DNA of 64,000 nt from Telmatactis stephensoni. Lineage: Eukaryota; Cnidaria; Anthozoa; Actiniaria; Isophelliidae. Under the pieces are notes generated by a model that had not been told where the DNA came from, searched no databases, and worked only from the letters and a program-made list of their open reading frames with translations. Within the stretch, counting starts at the first letter, position 1. The number at the start of each line of letters is the position of its first letter. A program made the position numbers and the translations under genes. The stretch is from assembly GCA_029948255.1 (NCBI GenBank), contig JALIZF010001835.1:868001-932000 (forward strand). The letters run 5' to 3'. Positions 36,085-46,725 of the stretch are shown here, piece by piece.

Positions 36085-38574
36085 ATGGCTGCCGAACAAA
36101 TTGGTATGTAATGCCTGTTCAATCGTCATAACCGCAAATATAATCTAAGCCGCAGTTCTTCTTCAAACTGAACGAGCTTTTCAGTAAAAATAGTGAAACA
36201 CCGTCATGTATTAAATTTATATTCGATTAAAAAAACGCACGTGCGTGTCTTAACGAGACGTTTCCGGGGGGTTTCTTTTGCTGCTCGAGTGCTCTACATC
36301 TTCCCGAGTGTTTATATCACAGTACAGAGACATACGTGATCATTTTATATTGATATTATAAAATACTTCCAATGTCTTAGTGCAAACCATATCTCTGTCC
36401 TCATGATATAAACACACTCACCAGCCAATCACCACGCGCGCATTACATATCCAATATTTTATAATCAGATGTTCTCTGTATTTTCTTTCTTTGTAGCTCT
36501 TCTAGATGATATTGAACCACCCCCCTATGCAGAAGGGCCCTCAAACGTACAAGAACGCGCTCCATACACGAGTGTATCGCTGGGCGAGACTGGTGACAAT
36601 TCAGGTCATCCTGCAGGGATTACTCCACAAAGTCAACATGGCTATCTTCCCCCACAACAGTTTTCGTATCCACCACAGCAACTACAGCAGCCGATACCGG
36701 GAGCAATTACTACCCAAAATGTTATGGTTATGGTATGATAAAATAAGTTCTATGAATCCTGATCTTTCTTAACTGCTAGAAATTTATAAGAAAAACTAAA
36801 TAAGCAATTCAAAACGCATGTCTCTGTACTGTGGTACCTTGTTATAAACACGAAGGTAGGAACACGAATTGTAGCCGAGTGTTTCTCTTGCTTTTTTGAT
36901 CATCTTACATCGTTCCACAGCACATGAAGAGCGTTTTATATTGCTTTTATAACAGAAATATTTTCAAAGTTTTTGCACAAGCCATCTCTCCGTTCTGCGT
37001 CTGATATAGACAAGCTCGTCAGCCAATCAGCGTGTTGATCTCAATTATTTTATAAAAGAAATTCCAGTATATATATATTTAAGGAATATAAAACGCGCGC
37101 GCATGTCTCTGTTCTGTGATATAAACACGATGGAAGATGTAGAGCAAGAGAAAAGCAAGCTTAGGAACACGAGGCGTAGCCGAGTGTTTCTCTTGCTTTT
37201 CGAGTGCTCTACATCTTCCATCGTGTTGGTATCACAGAACAGAGACACAAGCGATCGTTTTATATCGCTTTTATAGAATAATTTCGACGTTTTTTGAGCG
37301 AGCCATGTCTCTATCCTCTGATATAAGCACGGTAGCCAGCCAATCAGCGCGCGCGTTATATCTCAAGTATTTTATAAATGTCCAAGTACTTCCCACAATA
37401 GTGTAGTCTCCAGAAATATTAACATAAAACACAATAAACTGGATTTTGTTTACTCTGCCAAATTTTCGACTTTATTATAAAAGCCTTCATCAGGGCATCT
37501 GATGAAGCCAAACAAAACCGTTACATTTGTTTTCCCTCGTGCGCGATAAGCGCGCGCGAAGTACAATAATGCTCGAGCTACCGATAGAAATTACAAGTAC
37601 ATGTGCGCGATAAGCGCGCGTAAAATATTTTATAAATATATATATAGGTTCTCATAACTGTATGACGTAACTGCGGCATGTTTTTACCGCACGCAAGTGG
37701 CGCGGTTGCAAAGCAGTTCTAAAAATAGCTCAAAAGTGAGTCAACACGTCACATCGGGTGACGAGCGTCTCAGTATCTTAATTATGTTTCTTTTGATTGT
37801 TTCTTCAGCAACCTGGATGCACCACTGTACTTCCAGCTGTGTACCCTGATGATAACTGTGTCTATGCTTGGTTTGTTTGTTTGTGTTGTTTCTGGCCTCT
37901 TGGAATCGTTGCTATCATCCATTCAAACAGGGTATGCTATTATTCACATTCATACAGCTATTTTAAACAGGCTGTTGGAGGTTTAAGATTACGCCACTAG
38001 TCGGAAATGGATTATGGGTAGTTGCAAAACTTTATTTTTTATGGCTTTGATCTTGATTTCTAACATCAACGAATGAACGGTTCCTTGGTGTATAAGATCA
38101 ACTGAAGGCAAGCTACATATGAACTGCCGTGTTGGTATTCGTATATACTGTCGTTTATTGATACGGAAACTCATTATTTTTGGAGAGTTGTTTTCTTCTG
38201 ACTCTAAACACGACGCGATTCCCGCGATCGATCGGGGCCGGAAAGGAGAAAACTGTGCAATTTTACAGTTCCTTGTAACCATACTTCATTTGGGCTTTTA
38301 AATAGGCGTATACTAGGAGCCACTCTGCACCACAAGCGCTCACCAGACAGAAAACTGATGATTACGTAATAAAGAACTGACCAATCATAACTCTTGTTTT
38401 TTGTTTCAGGCACGGGATGCCATTAACAGAGGAGACTACGTCGCGGCGATGACAGAGAGTAAAAAGTCACGAACGTTTTCTTACTGGGCGATTGGTACTC
38501 ACTTTATTGGTCTTGTCATCGGAATTCCACTGATTATCTTTTACGCTATAATATCGGCTTACAATACTGCCTAA
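36085..38574 (+). CDS. Dispanin/CD225-family (IFITM-like) protein, array copy 4
   Basis: Exons 36085-36103, 36497-36732, 37809-37931, 38410-38574; intron phases 1, 0, 0; about 180 residues. Exon 1 encodes MAAEQI. Exon 2 has a PPPY motif (IEPPPYAEG), then Pro/Gln-rich sequence ending GAITTQNVMVM. Exon 3 is QPGCTTVLPAVYPDDNCV and WFVCLCCFWPLGIVAI; the Arg before VYAW in copies 2 and 3 is Cys here through a CpG-type CGT to TGT change. Exon 4 is ARDAINRGDYVAAM and a second hydrophobic segment (GLVIGIPLIIFYAII) ending AYNTA. Last gene of the array. Introns 1 and 2 are loaded with copies of one repeat family. Splice sites are canonical and the frame is open. Confidence 0.9.
36266..37385. repeat. 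Three copies of a hairpin repeat family in copy 4 introns
   Basis: Copies at about 36266-36468, 36815-37050 and 37090-37385 share blocks GAGTGTTTCTCTTGC, CATGTCTCTGTNCTGTG, TTTTATAT(T/C)GCTTTTAT and CCAATCAGCGCGCG. The third contains a strong hairpin: CTGTTCTGTGATA, CACGATGGAAGATGTAGAGC and their complements about 90 bp later. The first ends just before the exon 2 acceptor. A shorter related segment lies at 25480-25545. Confidence 0.8.
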
Positions 38575-38661
38575 TCATTTGACGCTTGAGGGATGAAGTC
38601 GTATCAGAAGAGATATTATCTTCAATTTATTCTCATTTTATCTCATTTTTGTCTACTATAC

Positions 38662-38920
38662 GAGGGCCTCAATGTGGTGGTGGCTATTACGGTTAACGGA
38701 TAATATTTTGGCTTTTTTTACGATTACGGTTAAAGTGGATTAATAACTAATTTCCATTGTTCTTGATGGTTAAACATTAATTTTCATTGTTGAGAACGCT
38801 GGAAAAAGCTATTACGGCTAAGTTTTCATTACGACTAACGGTTAGTTTTTTCCTATTATTAGACTTACGGTTAAATTTTTGGCCCTTTTACGGCTAACGG
38901 TTAACCCCATTGAGACCCTC
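38662..38920. mobile_element. MITE with TTACGGTTAACGG motif array, 6-bp target duplication
   Basis: Ends GAGGGCCTCAATG and CATTGAGACCCTC; CTATAC duplicated at 38656-38661 and 38921-38926. Inside, ACGGTTAA or close variants occur about seven times in both orientations, clustered at the two ends. Confidence 0.85.
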
Positions 38921-38926
38921 CTATAC

Positions 38927-39714
38927 ATGATGATCTCTTGATTTCCGATTCCACCTCAGACATGAGTTAAGATGTCTGCCTGGTTTGATCATTTAAATAT
39001 TATTCTAAGTAATGAAAACAGCATATCTAAATGAATAGAGGCCAAGTCTAGTGGTATTGATCGACTTAAGGTAGGCATAGTTTTCGTTTATCCCATAGAT
39101 TATAGCATGCACCCTGATCTAGGAGGAGACGCAAGATAGGATGATGCGTTTACTGATAAACATTAGTTGTACAAAACAACATGGGTGGATGTCTTGAATT
39201 CTTCTACCTTCAGTGATTGCTACTTTGTTAAAAAGGCACAATGTACCGCAATGCCACACACTACAGAAATACTGGAGCTAAACAAAAACCTTGTACAACC
39301 GTATCCACTTTCTAGTCACGTTTAGAGGTAGATACTGGTTGACGTCATTTAAGACTGTTAGAATTATTACATATACAGAGTAGTTTTGAAAATAAAGAGT
39401 TGTATCCAGTTTTCACAAGCTTACTGATTATAACTCACTCGATACATGTATTCCTTTAGTTCTAGATACTGTATTGTAGATGTTATCTATGGTATCTAGA
39501 TGTTATATATGTTAATATTATAAGCTACCCAGTTTTCCGATAGTACATACATATACATTTGAGGCCTGTCGTTTTGGCTGTAAACTTGTGGCTGTTCATT
39601 GGTATCATTATGCTTTTTTTATGCTTTGTTCAGATACTGGAAGAGCACTTAGCTATCCAGGCACTCCACTGAAATAATCACAACTAAATAACGTAAATCA
39701 AACATAAAGTGTTT
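38927..39714. other. Intergenic after the dispanin array
   Basis: AT-rich; no gene or clear repeat seen. AATAAA at about 39389 could be a distal polyadenylation signal of copy 4, 0.8 kb after the stop. Confidence 0.4.
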
Positions 39715-39896
39715 AAGAATCCCAACTGGCAAGGAGGCAAACCAGTTGGCTATATTACAAGCATGGCGGAGAAACTGAATTTGGACTAATCGAAATCGGA
39801 ACAAATTCAGTCTCAGCTAGTGGCCAGAGTGGGAATCGAACCTGGGACCGCCAGATTGCGAGACCAACGCTCTGACCACTCGGCCATGATGCCTCC
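39715..39896 (-). mobile_element. tRNA-derived SINE, copy 1
   Basis: On the minus strand a tRNA-like head carries A box TGGCCGAGTGGTC and B box GGTTCGATTCC, then a body (CTAGCTGAGACTGAATTTG) and a 3' hairpin CCAACTGG...CCAGTTGG ending GGATTCTT. The acceptor stem does not pair, so it is not a functional tRNA. Confidence 0.85.
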
Positions 39897-40006
39897 TATC
39901 AGACAGTATATATCAGTGAATAATTAAAAAAAAACATGATTGATACTCCCTCGACAGGGCTTTTCAGCTCAATTTACAAATCCTAACTAAATCATATAAA
40001 TCAATT

Positions 40007-40172
40007 AAGAATCCCAACTGACAAGGAGGCAAACCAGTTGGCTATATTACAAGCATGGCGGAGAAACTGAATTTGGACTAATCGAAATCGGAACAAATTC
40101 AGTCTCAGCTAGTAGCCAGAGCGGGAATCGAACCTGGGACCAACGCTCTGACCACTCGGCCATGCTGCCTCC
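40007..40172 (-). mobile_element. tRNA-derived SINE, copy 2
   Basis: Same orientation as, and about 95% identical to, 39715-39896 over shared bases. It lacks 16 bp in the tRNA region, a deletion bounded by short GACC direct repeats. Confidence 0.85.
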
Positions 40173-40241
40173 TTAATAAATCATTATTGATTTATCTTCG
40201 ACATTGTTCTTATAAAGGAACTTCGATACATCGCGACCGTA

Positions 40242-40405
40242 TTTTTCCAACTTCGGTTAAGATTTTGTCTTTCCTGATTCGTCCATTATTCTTGGGGGCG
40301 GAGCTTATGTGAATACGTTCAATTATTGGTTGATTTGAAATAAGCTCTGCCACCAAGAATGATTGACGCATCAGAAATGACAGGATTTTAACCAAAGTTG
40401 AAAAA
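40242..40405. mobile_element. TA-flanked palindromic MITE
   Basis: Arms TTTTTCCAACTTCGGTTAA and TTAACCAAAGTTGAAAAA, inner AAGCTCNGCC arms, TA on both sides. 164 bp. Confidence 0.85.
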
Positions 40406-40434
40406 TAGTCGTGATCCAACAATTTTCGCTGCAT

Positions 40435-40560
40435 TTCAAAGTGGGACGGTGGTTATTACAAAATGCGTCAGGTTTTATTAGAAAGTGCTTCATGCAGGTT
40501 TTATTACAAAGTGCGTCAGCTATTTCAAAGTACGTCAACTATTTTAAAGTGCGACAATCA
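40435..40560 (+). promoter_or_regulatory. Cluster of AAAGTGCGTCA-like motifs
   Basis: At least six variants of AAAGTGCGTCA (AAAATGCGTCA, AAAGTGCTTCA, AAAGTGCGTCA, AAAGTACGTCA, AAAGTGCGACA, AAAGTGGGACG) within 125 bp. TGCGTCA/TGACGCA resembles a bZIP (Maf/AP-1-like) site. It lies immediately upstream of the orphan leader-like exon. Confidence 0.4.
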
Positions 40561-40665
40561 GTGTTTTCAATGTTAGCTGGAACAAAGCTATGCAGGATTG
40601 GTCGGTTATGTGCAGCAAACTGCAGAACAAGACAAATTTGTTTCCTTTAATTTCTTAGTGTGCGG
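40561..40665 (+). other. Orphan dispanin-type leader exon
   Basis: GCAGGATTGGTCGGTTAT and the donor GCGG|GTAAGTTAGTG match the leader exons of copies 3 and 4 (ACAGGATTGGTCAG...ACG|GTAAGTTAG). No dispanin coding exon follows: a MITE starts 63 bp later and SLC35A5 exon 1 lies 0.8 kb downstream. Confidence 0.4.
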
Positions 40666-40728
40666 GTAAGTTAGTGGCTGATGTGGTGAAATCCGTGGAC
40701 AATACCAAATTTCATTTCAGCTGTGAAC

Positions 40729-41006
40729 CAAGAGACCATAATACTAAGAGAGCGAAGCTCAGTATTGATGTCTGTGCCATGTTCGTGGCGGCTAAGGCTA
40801 TTTTTAGTAACTTCGCCATCGCGCGCGCAAGGCTCTTAAACAATAGAATTCAAACGGTCCCGTCCGCGCGCACGTCAAAAATCAAATTCTATTGGTTGAG
40901 GGACTTGCGCGCGCGATGGCGAAGTTACTAAAAATAGCCTTAGCCGCCACGAACATGGCACAGACATCAATACTGAGCTTCGCTCTCTTAGTATTATGGT
41001 CTCTTG
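40729..41006. mobile_element. Palindromic MITE family P7, copy 2
   Basis: Near-perfect inverted repeat, termini CAAGAGACC/GGTCTCTTG, 278 bp. A 7-bp target duplication TGTGAAC flanks it (40722-40728 and 41007-41013). Confidence 0.95.
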
Positions 41007-41457
41007 TGTGAACTTAACAAACACGAAAGGTAACGCCGTACTGAAAAACTACATCGAGCCACCTTAAACATCCTTTTAGTGTGTGTACAAACACGGCGTT
41101 CGGCAAGAAACAAAAGACAACTTCATTTTGAAAGTAATGTCTATAAAGCTGAAACTTGGACATCTAAGCTTTATTATTTCGTATAGAGTGATCGATTTGT
41201 TTCTAATAAGGCAAATGACCAGTGAGTCAAAAAAAAATGAAGATACATCACTAGCTCAAATTGGCGAATTTTTTTACTCTGCCAAGTGCTAATATTGAGA
41301 CCACAGGAAATCCGAGCAGATTTTGTCAGATTTATCAAAAAGAAAAATATCTGTAAAACAAATATAGATTTTTTTTAAATGATTTTCTCGCGCATGCGCA
41401 GACGTTTTTCACAAATAGGCATACTTGCTACTTGGAGTTCCTGTGGTTTAATCCAAA

Positions 41458-44400
41458 ATGGCGTCGAAAAGCGTGGAGGCAAGTACTTCAACCTCTTCAT
41501 CGTTTTTTCAAAAACTCTTGTGGAATTCTTCCAGCTTCGTCCACACTGGAGTACTGGCGTTCTTTTTCATTTTCTTAGCCTGCTCAAGAACATTTCTTAT
41601 CAAGTTTTCTATTCGCGGTAAGTTATAGAAATACGTTCAAAGTTCATAATATTATGTTATCAAAATATAGCGGGCACATACTAGTAAGCTTACTATAAGA
41701 TCAAATTTATACAGTTTTGATATTTACTATGTACGTGAAATCGTAGTCATTTGATCGTTTCGTGAAGTAAAATAAATGTGTTATCTTACGTGAAATATTT
41801 TAGGGTTTGTATAACCACCCTTCCAAGATATTACTGCACATCATGTTTTTCATTCAATTTTTAGATGGAGGATATGATTATTTACCCGTGACTGTAAATG
41901 TCATGGCTGAACTGGTGAAATTTCATGTATGTCTTGTAATGACTGTGTATGTTCTAATAGTACAAGGTATGGACTCCCTCAATCCATTCATTAATTCATC
42001 TATTTATCTATCTATCTATTAGCCTGTATAAATAATGCACCAGTCAATGTAAATCCCCGCCCCACCCAACCCGGGAAAGGGCGGGGAATTGGACTGACAT
42101 GCCTGAAAAAGTGAGCAAATGTTACTGCCCCTGGGACAGTATGTTTAATCCAATGTCCTCGCTTGTCCCCGCCTACCCATGACTAATAACTTATATATTA
42201 AATTCATTTACACAATACAGGCAATAGAACCGTTTTTTATTTTTGATTATCTGATCTTTAATCTTTACTTTTTCCAGGGATTTTTTCACCTAGTAAAAAA
42301 GAAATAAAATGCATAAGACAATGTATTTAACACAATATAATATATTTATGCTCCTGTGAATTTTCAGATAGATGATAACTAACTATATCTTATTTATAAG
42401 CACTAAAATTTAATAGCGTATTGTTATGCAGCGTGCACATTATCTCACTTTCCTGGTAAAAAGATATTAAAAGCATCAAAAGTTCACACAAGACACATGG
42501 CAGATCAATCAGTGAAGTAGTTTGAAATGATTGCGAATATTTAAGTTATTATTTTGCCAAATATAAAAAACACAAAAATTCAAGACATAAAACAAACAAA
42601 AATAACTTATTTAATACACTAAAATAGGAACTGAAACTTTACCTGTCGCTCTTCCATCTTTTCACGTACGTAGAAAAACGCGGGAAGTTGACTTCTGGGT
42701 ATTTTCTAAGATGGCGGCCGCTCATTGGTTTAACCGCTAACCATTATATACGATATTCGCCCGATGCCCCGGTCTTGAGACCGGGAGTGGAAATGTTCGT
42801 TTTTTCCCCGCATACCGGAACTGAACAAGTGAGTGAAAACACAATAAATACCCCGCACATCCCCGCCCTTTCCCGGGTTGGGGGGGGCGGGGATTTACAT
42901 TGACTGGTGCATAATGCTACTAGGGAAGGTTGTCAGAGAAAGGGGACCCAAAGGCTGAACAAATGAGGCAACTTTTCCATAGCATTGTGCACAACACAGT
43001 TGCACCATGTGTCTACCCCTGTAATGTTGTGCACAACATTGAACAAAAAGCTGTAGAAGTAAAATTTGATCCTAAACCTGCAGTTGTTGTATGCAAGTCC
43101 ATGTTGTGTGCAATGTTACGGAAAAGTTGCAAGAAAAAGGGAGTGTGTGTCTGTCTGGGCCTAGAACAAGGGTTTTGTCACTCCCTTGCTCTATCCCCCT
43201 AACCCCTTCCAGTTATCACCATTGATGACATGGGCTATTCCATCTAGAGTAGATTTCATATGTCTGTGATAACACCATCACATGGTCACAGCAAAGTTAC
43301 GGCAGGAATCTTGAATGTTTATATAGACAGCACAACACTGTCATGGCCATGACATTTCACACTTGAGCACATGAAATCTGCTCTATCTATATAGATTCAT
43401 TATATTTCCCTATATACACCTGTTCATTCAGTCATCCATTAATCCACTTATTGATTAATTCATTATCATATAGCAATGAATCATATCATGGGTGTCGTAT
43501 ATTTATAATTCATATCATTCTGTTTATCCTGTTTCCTGTACATCCTGTTTTTTCTACAGTTACTCATGTTTCTTCATTCATTCATTCATCCCTTCCTCCC
43601 ACCCTCCATCCACTCATTCATCTATTCATTTTTTGATAAATAAATCCATTCACCCAATTTTCTTCTCATAATTTGATATCCTTTCTTTTCCTTTCCCAAC
43701 CATTTCACTTTATACTTTTCCCCTTTCATCTGTTCCATTTTTCTCATTATTTCTATTTTCATTCTTCCTGTCTGTTTCAATTCAAAAGAGGGTAAAACAT
43801 TTAAGGAAGCCTTTCACCCATCACATGTGAAATGGAAAGAGTTCTTCAAGTGGTCAATACCTGGACTACTTTATTTCCTGGACAATCTGTTGGGGTTCTA
43901 CATCTTAGTTCATCTCCCACCAGTAAGTATTAGTTCATCTCTCACCAGTAAGTATTAGTTCATCTCTCACCGGTAAGTATTGATCAAAACATTTCAACCA
44001 GTTGCAGCTTGCATAATATACAGTAGTGGCATCATCCATGTGGTAGTCTAAGTTCAGTGTTTCAAGAGCAGAAGTCAGTTCCCTGCAGATAATTCTGTTG
44101 CAATGAATTACTTCAGTGTTGTTTCTAAATCCTTCTTTGTTATTCATTTTCAGGCAGTCTACAGTCTAATGGGCAACTTTGTTATTATTACAACAGCAGG
44201 TTTTATTTAGAATAGTTTCTAAGGTATGTTCATTTGCAACTTGTTTTAGAACTGTGTAGCCCTGTAATTTAAAATACCTGCAAAAGTGTTGATGGAGGAA
44301 GGAGGTATGACACCTCAAACCGATACGTTGAAGCTGGTATGTGGAAACTTTACTGGTATAATTTAGATGTAGATAATCATTTGAATTTTCATCCTCAAAT

Positions 44401-45200
44401 TTTGCTACCATTTTTGCCACAGAAAAAAGTTATCCTGTATCCAATGGGCATCATTGCTTATCTTGTTTCTCTCGATTGTTGCCTTATCAAGCATTACCAA
44501 GGCTAACGATAATCATCATCATCATCATCTTCATCATCATCAAGTCATACAACACCATACAAGCAGCACAGGAAATCTGTGTCGACACAAGGCAGTTGTC
44601 AACAACTCCACAATTGCACCACCCAAAATCTCCAAATTTCACATCAACGAGGGTCATATCCTTGTGCTAATACAGTGTGCATTATCTTCACTTGCAAATA
44701 TTTACAATGAAAAAATCTTCAAAGAAGACAATGGAATGCAAACGAGTATTTATGCTCAAAATACCAAACTGTATTTATTTGGGATTATCTTCAACTTTCT
44801 CACTCTCATTCTGAAGTCAGACTTCCGAAAACACATGATGAGTTGTGGGTTCTTCAGTGGATACAATATTCAGTCTACACTTCTAATCTTTGTGACTGCC
44901 TTTTTTGGTCTTACTGTAGCAATGATATTGAAATTCCGAGATAACATGTTCCAAATCATGTCTTTCCAGTTAACAAATGTTCTAATTATTACTTCGTCTG
45001 TTCTGTTTTTCCATTTCCATCCAACTCTGGAGTTTTTCCTGATTGCTCCAATTGTTCTTTTAGCAATTTTTATCTTCAATGCAGGGAAGAATGACAACCC
45101 CAGTAACCATAGTAATGACAGAAATGGATGCAAATATTCACTGTTAGTAGAAAATGAAAATAATACTATTAAAAATATTAAAAATAAGTGTAATAATTGA
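41458..45200 (+). CDS. SLC35A5: SLC35A5-like nucleotide-sugar transporter, two apparent frameshifts
   Basis: Exons 41458-41617, 41865-41966, 43789-43922, 44154-44223 and 44423-45200. Exon 1 encodes ACSRTFLIKFS; exon 2 YDYLPVTVNVMAELVKF, the nucleotide-sugar transporter signature; exon 3 KWSIPGLLYFLDNLLGFYIL; exon 4 AVYSLMGNFVIITTAG; exon 5 IQWASLLILFLSIVALSS, ANIYNEKIFKED, FVTAFFGLTVAMILKFRDN. This order matches SLC35A5, a multi-pass Golgi-type UDP-sugar transporter. A His-rich luminal loop comes from a (CAT)n run. Exon 4 is 70 nt where homology needs 69: after TTAG the frame meets a stop, and reading LFRIVSK requires one T fewer at about 44210. Exon 5 also has one A too many at 44423-44428. 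Both sit in homopolymers, so sequence error is as likely as pseudogene decay. Convergent with MPI. Confidence 0.85.
42036..42911. mobile_element. 876-bp inverted-repeat element in SLC35A5 intron 2 (TAA flanks)
   Basis: Arms TGCACCAGTCAATGTAAATC and its reverse complement, with inner CCCCGCCC...AACCCGGGAAAGGGCGGGG pairing. TAA on both sides (42033-42035, 42912-42914) fits the 3-bp TWA target of PIF/Harbinger elements. No transposase recognised. Confidence 0.85.
43923..43980 (+). repeat. Tandem triplication of the exon 3 splice donor
   Basis: A 25-bp unit containing CACCAGTAAGTATTAGTTCA occurs three times, giving identical strong 5' splice sites at 43923, 43948 and 43973. Only the first keeps the frame; the second adds 25 nt (shift), and the third retains an in-frame TAG. 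Confidence 0.9.
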
Positions 45201-46395
45201 AGAGATTCTGGCAAAAACACAGTCTGATCAAATTCCAAATTCTCCTCAAAAAATCTTTCAATTCCAGAGGAGAATTTATGGTTTAATAAAAGGTCACATA
45301 CTCCTTTTAGCATGGATATCTTTAGTTGAAGGAATGCCCATGAGAATGGCCTAAGTGACCTTTAGCTACTGCCGTGGTAAAATATCTCTGGACATCACCT
45401 TTTGGTTCATTTGAGAAAACTTAAAAAGTCATCTAAAAGTAACTTTAGCTGTTTTCATGGGCAGCCCTTCACTAGCTAGGAAGCTCAATGTTACTGCATG
45501 TACATTGGAATCTGAATCAGTTAGAACTGAGGTCCAGCATGCTCCAGTATTGGTAACACAAATAATAATAGCTGATAGAAAATTGCAAATGGGGAAATCA
45601 TTTGTTAGTATACTTATTGACTGAGTTGGAGGACTGGATGGGAAAAATATTTGGCTTGAGCTAATGACATACAAACCCAGTGCTACAAATGATCAAGAAT
45701 CAATTATATTCCCATTCAGCCAGACCTAATTCAGTCAATAAGCATTTTATCATATAACCTGAGTTTTCTGTGATAAAAAGTGCTATAAAAAATCTCTGTA
45801 ATACAAATAGAAAAAATACAGCACACAGAAACAGGCAATAATACGATTCATAATAGATGATAATAGCTTTTATTTAGAAATTAAACAAATTCACTGTATT
45901 CTTATTGAATTCTCTGTAAGTTTATTCCATAGTCAGCGATATCTATTAGATAGCTACATGTATTCATTGATTAAATTATTATTATTAATATTATTGGAAC
46001 ATTGTTCACACTGTAAAACACTCCCTATAGATTATTAAATCAAAGGACTGGTAAGAAAATTCTGTTATGGGACAAATATATTGTACACCAGCTACATTTG
46101 TTATATTGTTTCTCCGTGTCTTTTAGCTGGCTTCAAACTGTGTAATGAGCTTTCCAAAGGCAAAACATCAATGACGATGCATCAAAACGAGTGACATAGG
46201 CTGTTTTGATGGGCACTAATTCAATTGAGTAGAGCAGGTTTAAAAACTATTTAATTAGACTGTGCTGTGACAATGTTATCACTGACAGTTTAATATATAT
46301 TATAATTATAATGTGCTACATTATTGTACTTACCCCCAACCCCTCCCCCTCCAAAAGAAAATTGCAAATTGTTTGGATATTCAATTAATAATACC
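45201..46395. other. Intergenic between convergent SLC35A5 and MPI
   Basis: AT-rich, no gene or clear element recognised. It would hold the 3' untranslated region of SLC35A5. Confidence 0.5.
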
Positions 46396-46708
46396 TTAAA
46401 TGACTGAATAGTGGGGGCTTATTCAAGAATGACCTTGAGAACAGGAAACTCGTTTGAAAAGGGTATTTATCAAAAATTCAAAAATGAATGAAATTACGTA
46501 TACATTTTTACTTTGTCTTTAGCACAACTATGACCTATAATATAATAGATTAGTGGACTGCCATGTTACATAATGTAGGTTTAAATGTTCTCAGCAGTTC
46601 AACTTAAGGGAGGGGAGGGGGCTTTTCTGAGCCAGGAGACATTCAAACATTGTCCTGTAGGGTGGGGGACTTATTCAAACCAAGGTCGATCTTATTCAGT
46701 CATTTATG
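46396..46708. repeat. Probable MITE at the 3' end of MPI
   Basis: Ends TAAATGACTGAATA and TATTCAGTCATTTA are inverted repeats. GGGGGCTTATTCAA at the left and GGGGGACTTATTCAAA at the right are direct repeats, an unusual mix. It ends 18 bp before the MPI stop codon (minus strand), so it probably supplies the 3' untranslated region. Confidence 0.65.
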
Positions 46709-46725
46709 GTAAGAAAAAAAAAGGA

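Noticed and set aside
39830..39896. Functional tRNA gene
   Set aside because: Same reasoning; two tandem copies with a common non-tRNA body show a SINE.
40674..40931. 85-codon ORF starting MADVVKSVDN
   Set aside because: Most of it is the P7 MITE arm; the same peptide appears in the other copies of the repeat.
44870..45313. 147-codon minus-strand ORF
   Set aside because: Antisense shadow of SLC35A5 exon 5.
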